Origin: a virus
Direction: 5' to 3' (one strand)
Length of the DNA stretch: 24,748 bases
Virus record (IMG/VR): IMGVR_UViG_3300037882_001188
Location: 1-24,748 of that record
Shown: piece after piece, positions 20,209 to 24,748 of the stretch
Numbering within the stretch: the stretch's first letter is position 1
Layout of the letters: each line of letters starts with the position of its first letter
Notes under the pieces: model-generated
Told to the model about the DNA's origin: nothing
Database searches by the model: none
The model's input: the letters and a program-made list of their open reading frames with translations, nothing else
Program-made: the position numbers and the translations under genes

Positions 20209-21027
20209 ATGAGTGATACACCTGTTACTGTGATTGTGCCTACCGTATCCCCGCCCCCGACCGATGTAAACCTAGCCGCACTAGCCCAGCTTGGATTCAA
20301 TATGCAGATGCCAGAGTTGTCGAAGGTCTGGCGTAAGCAGAAGTTTGTCATGCTTGGAGAGCCGAAGACTGGCAAGACCAGATTCTGGGCATCTGCGGGT
20401 CACAAGGCCTACTTCATCAGGACTGAGCCTGGGCACACCCATGTTCAGACCTTGGGTGAGGATTGCAGGACGCTTGGGGACATCCAAGCGGTGCGTTCTC
20501 GCCTTATGAGGGCGAAGACGACTGGGGTTCTACCGTTTGACACCATCGTGATTGATACTGGCGACCGAATGATTGACTGCATCCATGAGAATGTGCTTGA
20601 GATGGGGCGTGAGAAGTTCCCGAAGAACCAGATTGAGGCCATTGGGGATATCCCTGAGGGCATTGGGTGGTTCTGGGCTTCTACCAAGCTTAAGCAGTTG
20701 CTCAAGCAGTTCGAGGAGCTTGACTGTGCGATTGTCATAATCTGCCATATCGCGCAGGATGAGCGGGAGGATGAGCTCACGAAGAAGAAGTACAAGAAGG
20801 ACACGATTGCGATTGGCGGGAAGACCGGCAAGGCGATTAGTGGGTGGGCTGACCACATCCTTCATGTAAGGTCTGCTTATGTGGGTGACATCTTAGCCCG
20901 TCAAATGGTCACTAGGGGTTCTAAGCTCGTTGAGGCGGGTAGCCGTCTCAAGGAGATGGCGCCGGTTATCCAATGGGTGGATGATGATGCCAAGAACTTT
21001 ACATCGTTTCGTAACTTGTTCGTTTAA
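20209..21027 (+). CDS. Sak4-like RecA-fold recombination ATPase
   Basis: A 272-residue P-loop protein of the AAA_24/Sak4 type, single-strand annealing or RecA-like proteins of phages. Walker A is GEPKTGKTRF (50-59), Walker B FDTIVIDTGDR (110-120), and the IICHIAQDERED segment (177-188) is the usual sensor region, then GKTGKAISGWADHILHV (204-220). An in-frame ATG at 20191 exists, but AAAGGAG stands 5 nt before the ATG at 20209. The N-terminus (1-35) is Pro-rich and flexible. Placed between a nuclease and a possible ssDNA-binding protein, it most likely anneals or pairs single strands in phage recombination. Confidence 0.82.
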   Translation: MSDTPVTVIVPTVSPPPTDVNLAALAQLGFNMQMPELSKVWRKQKFVMLGEPKTGKTRFWASAGHKAYFIRTEPGHTHVQTLGEDCRTLGDIQAVRSRLMRAKTTGVLPFDTIVIDTGDRMIDCIHENVLEMGREKFPKNQIEAIGDIPEGIGWFWASTKLKQLLKQFEELDCAIVIICHIAQDEREDELTKKKYKKDTIAIGGKTGKAISGWADHILHVRSAYVGDILARQMVTRGSKLVEAGSRLKEMAPVIQWVDDDAKNFTSFRNLFV

Positions 21028-21049
21028 ATAACCAACGAAGGGGGATGCT

Positions 21050-21517
21050 ATGAGCTTACTTGATATGCTGAAGGATTACACGCCGGTTGAGAATGGTTCC
21101 AAGAAGGAGTTGAGTGGGGATGCGGTCTGCCAGGTTGCCGAGGTCAAGCAGATTGTGTCTAAGAAGGGTGGGGAGTATATCGTGTTCAAGGCGAATGCGA
21201 TTAACTGCTTGAATGATGCCCAGGGACGGCCTACGACCATCTCCGTTGGTGACGAGGTGGTTAAGTTCTACGATGTAGCCAAGCCCCGTGATGTCCAGCA
21301 GTTCTCAAACGACATGTTTACTGCGGGACTGGAGTTAGACAAGTCAAGTGAACAGGCATTTCTGGTGTCGCTGCTCAACATGACTGACAAGCTGGTCTAC
21401 ATGCGCACCTGGATGCAGGTGGACAAGGTTGACCCGACCAAGCGTTACCAGCGGCTTGCCATCAAGTCAAAGTCGATGCTGACCCCTGAGAACTCGACCC
21501 CGAACCTGAAGTTCTAG
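21050..21517 (+). CDS. Possible single-strand DNA-binding protein
   Basis: A 155-residue protein. It opens MSLLDMLKDYTPVENGS and continues with strands that could form an OB-fold (AVCQVAEVKQIVSKKGGEYI, then ANAINCLNDAQGRPTTISVG, later KLVYMRTWMQVD). The C-terminus is polar and ends NLKF with no acidic tip, unlike bacterial SSB. Context is the main argument: phage Sak4-type proteins are commonly followed by an ssDNA-binding gene. Its ribosome site is AGGGGG, which the regulator at 19339 also uses. A DUF669-like assignment is possible. Direct family recognition is weak. Confidence 0.5.
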   Translation: MSLLDMLKDYTPVENGSKKELSGDAVCQVAEVKQIVSKKGGEYIVFKANAINCLNDAQGRPTTISVGDEVVKFYDVAKPRDVQQFSNDMFTAGLELDKSSEQAFLVSLLNMTDKLVYMRTWMQVDKVDPTKRYQRLAIKSKSMLTPENSTPNLKF

Positions 21518-21675
21518 AAGCGTCTTTGGGGGTTATCTCCGTAATCCTCCAGAGCCGACGGTGGCGCATGTCGGTTAACAACACGCCAACTTTGTTTCCT
21601 TCTCTATTACCGTATTGAATTGGACGCGTACTCGCGCCTGACCTTCGGGCGCAAGCCCGTTACTGGAGTCAAACG
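21518..21675 (+). promoter_or_regulatory. Noncoding leader with GNRA hairpin before the ERCC4-type nuclease
   Basis: No gene is seen in these 158 nt. A clean hairpin CGGGC-GCAA-GCCCG (21646-21659), with a GNRA tetraloop, ends 4 nt before the GGAG ribosome site of the TTG-started nuclease. A second inverted pair CCGAC/GTCGG lies near 21554-21573. Such structures could hold back translation. I find no convincing promoter here. Confidence 0.4.
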
Positions 21676-22125
21676 TTGAAAATCAAGACCGATTCCCGCG
21701 AACAGCGCCCGCTCGACTTCCCAGAGTCCGAGGTGGTAACGATGCCCTACGGGGACTACGGCGGTTGCTGGGACTGCGGGGCTGGGATGCCGATAGTGTT
21801 TGAGCGCAAAGGTTTCAGCGACCTGTGGACAACCCTGGGGAATGGCGAGGGGCATGAGAGGTTCAAGAGAGAGTTGGAACGGGCGAAGGCGGACAAGGTG
21901 AAGTTGGTTCTGGTGGTTGAGGCGACGATGAACGAGGTTTATGCGGGTCACCCACGGGCCAAGATGCTGGGTACAACCATGATGAAGAAGCTATTCACCT
22001 TCTGGGTAAAGTACGATTTGCAGGTAATGTTCTTCAACAACCGCAGCGACATGAAGCGGTACATCATTGAGACTTTTGAGGCGATTGAGCGGAATTATCA
22101 ACCAAAAACGGAGGTAAGGTTATGA
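21676..22125 (+). CDS. ERCC4-type nuclease
   Basis: A 149-residue nuclease of the ERCC4 (XPF/Mus81-like) fold. The catalytic motifs are all in the first third: DSREQ (6-10), GDY (26-28) and FERKGFSDL (42-50) with the ERK..D signature. The later part is helical (GHERFKRELERAKADKVKLV). Phage members are taken to cut branched or flap DNA. The start is TTG at 21676, with GGAG 8 nt upstream; no ATG fits before the motif. It ends ATGA into the next gene. It fits with the nuclease, Sak4-like and ssDNA-binding genes as one recombination group. Confidence 0.85.
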   Translation: MKIKTDSREQRPLDFPESEVVTMPYGDYGGCWDCGAGMPIVFERKGFSDLWTTLGNGEGHERFKRELERAKADKVKLVLVVEATMNEVYAGHPRAKMLGTTMMKKLFTFWVKYDLQVMFFNNRSDMKRYIIETFEAIERNYQPKTEVRL

Positions 22126-22199
22126 AAAAGTGGACACTAGTTCGTAGTATCGTGTTCCATGATGAGTACAGGTTCGAGTTCGCCTGGGTGAACCGCTAA
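22122..22199 (+). CDS. Microprotein (25 residues)
   Basis: A 25-codon frame with a strong GGAGG 7 nt before the ATG, which overlaps the ERCC4 stop as ATGA. The peptide MKKWTLVRSIVFHDEYRFEF continues to WVNR. It is charged and aromatic with no known family. A good ribosome site on so short a frame makes it a plausible small gene or a translated leader for its neighbours. Confidence 0.5.
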   Translation: MKKWTLVRSIVFHDEYRFEFAWVNR

Positions 22200-22264
22200 T
22201 GTGGATACCCATGTGGGTAATCATATTTATCGTTATTGCTCTGCTCATGCACCGCGATGATTAG
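22199..22264 (+). CDS. Membrane microprotein (21 residues)
   Basis: Starts at an ATG that overlaps the previous TAA as TAATG. The product MWIPMWVIIFIVIALLMHRD, plus one more Asp, is a single hydrophobic helix with a charged end. It looks like a tiny membrane peptide, such as a holin-like or toxin-like peptide, but no match is known. Its stop codon is followed at once by copy B of the dispersed repeat. Confidence 0.5.
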   Translation: MWIPMWVIIFIVIALLMHRDD

Positions 22265-22300
22265 AGTCCAGAAAGCGCCTTCGGCGCCGGTAACCAGAGC
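22264..22300 (+). repeat. Dispersed repeat, copy B
   Basis: GAGTCCAG (22264-22271), GCGCCTTCGGC (22275-22285) and GTAACCAGAGC (22290-22300) match copy A at 10306-10339. Here the middle block extends to GGCGCC, so it forms a stronger 5-bp hairpin (GCGCC-TTC-GGCGC). It begins on the last base of the membrane microprotein stop codon and ends 14 nt before the next gene. Both copies are next to the end of a gene but face opposite ways relative to transcription. Confidence 0.6.
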
Positions 22301-22314
22301 AGAAACACGGTGAT

Positions 22315-22509
22315 ATGGAAGAAACCCCAGAATTCATAGGTGAGACGCTGCCGGTGAAGCGGATGGTTGTGGAATGCGGGTGTCAGAAGACTCGGATGCA
22401 TCCTGTGATTCTCGTCCCAGCGCTTGACCAGCGGTGGTATATCGGGGAATGTCACAGGTGCGGTAAGCGGATTGCTGTGAAGCATGGGTTTGATGCCAAG
22501 CGCAATTAA
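22315..22509 (+). CDS. Small zinc-binding protein
   Basis: A 64-residue protein with a CxC pair (Cys21, Cys23) and CHRCG (Cys46, Cys49), probably a zinc ribbon, with a basic end (RIAVKHGFDAKRN). It overlaps the PAPS-reductase-like gene by 26 nt. The ribosome site is weak. No specific family is recognised. Confidence 0.6.
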   Translation: MEETPEFIGETLPVKRMVVECGCQKTRMHPVILVPALDQRWYIGECHRCGKRIAVKHGFDAKRN

Positions 22510-23284
22510 GGTCATGTCCTTTGGTGGTGGTATACAAACCGTCACCCTCGCCGCAATGTCCTGCCTTGGGGACTTCGAGATGCCAGACTACGCTGTCTTC
22601 GCAGATACCCAATGGGAGACGGAGGAGACCTACGCTTACCTCAACTGGTTCATACCGTGGTGTGCGGAGCGGGGGCTTACCATCCATACCACCAGTCTCG
22701 GTAGCCTGCGCAGCACCACCCTACACGACCCCACCAGAGGCATAATCATCCCCGCTTGGATGAAGAACAAGGATGGCAAGACCGTACCACTTAGTCGCCA
22801 ATGCACCCGAGAATACAAGATTGAGCCTGTTCGCCAGAAGATTCGTGAACTCTGCGGGGTCAAGTACCACTATCCCATGAAGACTCAAGTGGAGCTGTGG
22901 TTAGGTATCTCCGGTGACGAGGCTCACAGGATGAAGTTCAGCAGGGTCGGCTGGATGAAGAACCGGTACCCGTTTATCGAGCTTGAGATGGTTAGGTATG
23001 ACTGCGAGCTTTACCTCAAGAAACATGACCTTCCAGTACCACCCAAGTCCGCCTGTATCGGCTGTCCCTACCACTCCAACACTTACTGGGAGAATCTCAA
23101 GAAGAATGCCCCGAGCGACTGGGCAGATGCCGTGGAGTTTGATGAAAAGTTGAGAGGGTGTCTCAAGAAGATGGCAACGAAGGCATACCTACACCCCTCA
23201 TGCAAGCCGCTTAAGAACTTTGACCCAGATGGTAATTCTTCCGACTGGTTCGGCAACGAATGTGAGGGATTTTGTGGACTGTAA
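22484..23284 (+). CDS. PAPS-reductase-like PP-loop protein
   Basis: A 266-residue adenine-nucleotide alpha-hydrolase-fold protein of the phage 'phosphoadenosine phosphosulfate reductase' type. The PP-loop is SFGGGIQT (12-19), shifted from the usual SGGxxS. Further motifs are DTQWETEETY (41-50), RQCTREYK (105-112), GISGDEAHRM (141-150), and SACIGCPYH (189-197), whose Cys could bind metal or an Fe-S cluster. Such phage proteins are thought to act in nucleotide or nucleic-acid sulfur or modification chemistry rather than sulfate assimilation; no partner genes are present. The start is uncertain: ATGs at 22484, 22493 and 22514 are possible, and the first strand (AIKVMSFGGG) argues against 22514. 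Confidence 0.8.
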   Translation: MGLMPSAIKVMSFGGGIQTVTLAAMSCLGDFEMPDYAVFADTQWETEETYAYLNWFIPWCAERGLTIHTTSLGSLRSTTLHDPTRGIIIPAWMKNKDGKTVPLSRQCTREYKIEPVRQKIRELCGVKYHYPMKTQVELWLGISGDEAHRMKFSRVGWMKNRYPFIELEMVRYDCELYLKKHDLPVPPKSACIGCPYHSNTYWENLKKNAPSDWADAVEFDEKLRGCLKKMATKAYLHPSCKPLKNFDPDGNSSDWFGNECEGFCGL

Positions 23285-23292
23285 TTTAGTTG

Positions 23293-23321
23293 TTGACACC
23301 ACCTTACTTATCATATAGAAT
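23293..23321 (+). promoter_or_regulatory. Sigma70-type promoter for the late-end small-gene cluster
   Basis: Perfect TTGACA (23293-23298), 17 nt, TAGAAT (23316-23321). Transcription should begin at 23328-23329, the A of the ATG at 23329, so the first message is probably leaderless. Confidence 0.75.
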
Positions 23322-23328
23322 CATGGCT

Positions 23329-23466
23329 ATGAAGTACAAATTACCAAGTAATGAGTGTCGTCGTTGTGGTCATGTCTGGACGCCTCGCACAGAGGCAACC
23401 AAGATGTGTCCGAAGTGTAAATCGTATCATTGGAAAACGGAGAAGAAACAATGCGTTACAAAGTAG
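23329..23466 (+). CDS. Zinc-ribbon protein (45 residues)
   Basis: Four Cys in CX2C-X13-CX2C form (Cys10, 13, 27, 30), within CRRCGHVWTPR and MCPKCKSYHW. This is a pattern I know from many small phage zinc-ribbon proteins. An ATG at 23323 in the same frame would lie upstream of the predicted transcript start, so 23329 is preferred. There is no ribosome site. It overlaps the next gene by 16 nt. Confidence 0.75.
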   Translation: MKYKLPSNECRRCGHVWTPRTEATKMCPKCKSYHWKTEKKQCVTK

Positions 23467-23657
23467 GCGATAAGGTCTGGGTCAAGGTTCAAATTGATAA
23501 GGTTATCGAAACATCAACCGGCATGTTCATTGAGGTCAAGAAGCTAGGTGACGAGTTCGCTGCCTTCAACACTATCACCATGCCCGCTGACAACGACAAC
23601 ATCATGCCGGTAGAGCCCGTGGTGGACGATGAGTTCCGTGCGAAGCACCAAGACTAA
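23451..23657 (+). CDS. Small SH3-like hypothetical protein
   Basis: A 68-residue protein. GGAG stands 8 nt before the ATG at 23451. MRYKVGDKVWVKVQIDKVIE and FIEVKKLGDEFAAF look like strands of a small SH3-like barrel, as in many phage DNA- or protein-binding proteins. The end is acidic. An upstream in-frame TTG (23430) is not needed. No specific family is recognised. Confidence 0.65.
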   Translation: MRYKVGDKVWVKVQIDKVIETSTGMFIEVKKLGDEFAAFNTITMPADNDNIMPVEPVVDDEFRAKHQD

Positions 23658-23847
23658 TGGGGTCAGCCATGGGAACCCAAAAGAGGTGTACAAAGGAGTG
23701 CGTCCGCATGGAAACCCAAAGGCTCATGGAGCAGGCAAAACTTCAAGAACAGGATGCCGCTACAAGTGTATTTGCGGGTTTACGACTAGCGATTTTTGGG
23801 CCTCAAAAGACCACTTCGGTATGGGTGGGAGCCATGACTCCTATTGA
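23629..23847 (+). CDS. Small Cys/His protein, preferred frame
   Basis: A 72-residue protein with HGNPK twice (in HGNPKEVYKGVRPHGNPKAH), then RTGCRYKCICGFTTSDFWAS and a His-rich end. GCRYKCICGF recalls small phage proteins with HG....GCR..C motifs. The two HGNPK stretches come from a 16-nt direct repeat 39 nt apart, which keeps the frame. The start is uncertain: ATG 23629 overlaps the upstream gene by 29 nt. A competing frame (23657-23896) overlaps it fully. I prefer this frame for its metal-binding motif. Confidence 0.45.
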   Translation: MSSVRSTKTNGVSHGNPKEVYKGVRPHGNPKAHGAGKTSRTGCRYKCICGFTTSDFWASKDHFGMGGSHDSY

Positions 23848-23896
23848 CAGTTGGGAACCATATGTCGTGCGTAACCTGCGTAGGTACATCTACTAG
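23657..23896 (+). CDS. Competing overlapping frame (79 residues)
   Basis: This frame begins TAATG on the stop of the previous gene and ends TAG-TG on the start of the next, a neat stop-start fit at both ends. The product, however, has no motif I recognise and mixed hydrophobic content. Either this frame or the Cys/His frame at 23629 is real, or both are expressed. Confidence 0.3.
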   Translation: MGSAMGTQKRCTKECVRMETQRLMEQAKLQEQDAATSVFAGLRLAIFGPQKTTSVWVGAMTPIDSWEPYVVRNLRRYIY

Positions 23897-23988
23897 TGAG
23901 ATGCGCCCAGCATTACTGGAAGTACACAAAGCGGGGTGCCATAAGGTGCGCTCGCTGTAACAAGCTAAAACGGAGAAAGAAAACATGA
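23896..23988 (+). CDS. Tiny zinc-ribbon-like protein (30 residues, GTG start)
   Basis: GTG 23896 opens a 30-codon frame. The product MRCAQHYWKYTKRGAIRCAR continues with CNKLKRRKKT. Cys3, His6, Cys18 and Cys21 could bind one zinc, and the tail is basic. The stop overlaps the next start as ATGA. No strong ribosome site is present (AGG is 11 nt away). It is plausible because of the metal set and coupling. Confidence 0.5.
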   Translation: MRCAQHYWKYTKRGAIRCARCNKLKRRKKT

Positions 23989-24182
23989 GTAACGATATCG
24001 ACGCTGTGAGTGGTCACTTGGACAAACACCTGTACGCCGAGCAGCGCTACGAGATGTGGTTGGATGAGAACCAAGAGGACTTAGCTGATGAGTACTACGA
24101 GACCTACGGGCTCAATGGGTTCGACTCCCGCATGTGGGAGAAGTTCTTGGAGAGCCGGTATGAGACCAAGGACTTGGAGTAA
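23985..24182 (+). CDS. Acidic hypothetical protein (65 residues)
   Basis: A 65-residue strongly acidic helical protein (QRYEMWLDENQEDLADEYYE), with a GGAG ribosome site about 11 nt before the ATG. It resembles the acidic body of the 82-residue protein at 19028 in style (both carry W/Y with D/E runs), but I see no clear alignment. A DNA-mimic role is possible and unproven. Confidence 0.6.
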   Translation: MSNDIDAVSGHLDKHLYAEQRYEMWLDENQEDLADEYYETYGLNGFDSRMWEKFLESRYETKDLE

Positions 24183-24185
24183 GCC

Positions 24186-24290
24186 ATGAAGACAAGCGAG
24201 CTACAGCAGGCTAAGGTGACACTAAAGCAAGCGAAGCTTACGCAGGACTTGGTGAATGTTGTGATTGATTTGCAGGAGAGGGGGGATTAA
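24186..24290 (+). CDS. Small helical protein (34 residues)
   Basis: A 34-codon frame 3 nt after the previous stop. The product, with KTSELQQAKVTLKQAKLTQD and then LVNVVIDLQERGD, is a single amphipathic helix, likely a coiled-coil peptide. No ribosome site is obvious except weak AAGCC, so coupling is likely. It is followed after 2 nt by the next gene. Confidence 0.45.
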   Translation: MKTSELQQAKVTLKQAKLTQDLVNVVIDLQERGD

Positions 24291-24292
24291 GC

Positions 24293-24445
24293 ATGGCTTG
24301 TGAAGCTTGTGAAGATATGCAGGATGAGATGAGGCGGACATTCTACAGGTGGAAGGCGGCTAACCTGTTGATTGTGGGGTGTGATATGCACTTGAGGGAG
24401 GTCTTTGAGGCGCTTAACATGGCACAGAAGAAGGTGAAGTCATGA
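24293..24445 (+). CDS. Small helical protein (50 residues)
   Basis: A 50-residue protein starting MACEACEDMQDEMRRTFYRW and containing LLIVGCDMHLREVFEAL, mostly helical with three Cys. GGGGGG stands 7-12 nt before the ATG. The stop overlaps the next start as ATGA. The role is unknown. Confidence 0.55.
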   Translation: MACEACEDMQDEMRRTFYRWKAANLLIVGCDMHLREVFEALNMAQKKVKS

Positions 24446-24525
24446 GTGACGGAGAATTTGGTGAGTTTGACTTCCACCATGAGATAGAGGTTAAGAAGCC
24501 TAAACCAAAGAAGGGTAAATCATGA
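24442..24525 (+). CDS. Small charged peptide (27 residues)
   Basis: A 27-codon frame joined to both neighbours by ATGA overlaps. The product MSDGEFGEFDFHHEIEVKKP ends in KPKKGKS. It is acidic at one end and basic at the other. It is included because of the coupling; no function is visible. Confidence 0.4.
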   Translation: MSDGEFGEFDFHHEIEVKKPKPKKGKS

Positions 24526-24557
24526 CCACCACTCACACAGACGATGTGAAGATATGA
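24522..24557 (+). CDS. Very short coupled frame (11 residues)
   Basis: ATG 24522 overlaps the previous stop and the frame ends ATGA at the next gene after 11 codons (MTTTHTDDVKI). It may only carry ribosomes from one gene to the next. Confidence 0.2.
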   Translation: MTTTHTDDVKI

Positions 24558-24748
24558 AGCCCGACCGTTATGACAAATTAGCAGTTAATTACTTTTACAA
24601 GAGAGCGTCTGGGATAGACAAGGACTACGATGACTTAGATGTAAGGTCACTTGCCAAGCTCATCCGCCGTGTAGCAAAAGAAGCGTTTAAAAAAGGCAGA
24701 GAGCATGGTTTACATGTTGGAGAGGTTAAGGGGAGGTTGGAGAGATGA
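24554..24748 (+). CDS. Basic helical hypothetical protein (64 residues)
   Basis: A 64-residue protein whose TGA is the last codon of the window, so it is complete. It is basic and helical (RSLAKLIRRVAKEAFKKGRE), with an acidic patch (GIDKDYDDLD). The start overlaps the upstream stop as ATGA. It may bind nucleic acid, which is inference from charge. Confidence 0.55.
   Translation: MKPDRYDKLAVNYFYKRASGIDKDYDDLDVRSLAKLIRRVAKEAFKKGREHGLHVGEVKGRLER

Noticed and set aside
1-24748. Search for tRNA, CRISPR array, transposase, integrase or attachment site
   Set aside because: None seen. The repeats present are DnaA-like boxes, 54-bp direct repeats and a two-copy element, none with spacers or terminal inverted repeats typical of those features.

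Overview
The window looks like part of a tailed double-stranded DNA bacteriophage genome (Caudoviricetes). The evidence is a terS–terL–portal–scaffold–major capsid block, many small overlapping genes, and an early region of recombination, nuclease and zinc-binding proteins. I see no integrase, rRNA, tRNA, CRISPR array, transposase or host housekeeping gene. The host is not identifiable. Perfect copies of the DnaA box TTATCCACA and standard -35/-10 promoters point to a bacterium with ordinary DnaA and sigma70-type machinery.

Layout. Bases 1-12021 are leftward (minus-strand) virion genes. From transcription start to end these are terL, portal, small head-region proteins, scaffold-like protein, major capsid protein, two small surface-type proteins, a sugar-modification cassette (a GT-A glycosyltransferase, a GT2-methyltransferase fusion and a CgeB-like glycosyltransferase), further small virion proteins and a truncated fibre-like gene. 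Between terL and terS lies an array of twelve DnaA-box-like 9-mers in one orientation, spaced 11-12 nt apart. Bases 12265-16288 are visibly richer in G+C than both flanks. They hold terS, a minus-strand operon with a MoxR/CobS-like AAA+ ATPase and a VWA protein with a complete MIDAS motif, and two small plus-strand genes read from a divergent promoter. A second, mirrored DnaA-box cluster and three 54-bp direct repeats close this segment at 16298-16557.

From 16659 rightward, most genes are on the plus strand and look early: a C2H2 finger protein, a secreted RlpA-like barrel protein, several tiny Cys/His proteins, a ribbon-helix-helix regulator, a Cas4/RecB-type nuclease, a Sak4-like RecA-fold ATPase, a possible ssDNA-binding protein, an ERCC4-type nuclease, a PAPS-reductase-like PP-loop protein and a run of very short genes joined by ATGA or TAATG overlaps. 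One gene breaks the pattern: a RepA/AAA_25-type ATPase on the minus strand at 17581-18591. It is convergent with the RlpA-like gene across a bidirectional terminator and divergent from the next gene across a palindrome.

How the genes fit together. The right arm plausibly replicates and recombines the genome, using host DnaA at the two box clusters. The left arm packages DNA and builds and glycosylates the particle. The role of the MoxR-VWA operon is unknown and is the best candidate here for an undescribed system. The tetranucleotide GATC appears to be absent from the whole window, in both the G+C-rich segment and its flanks, which suggests long selection against a GATC-directed nuclease or methylase.
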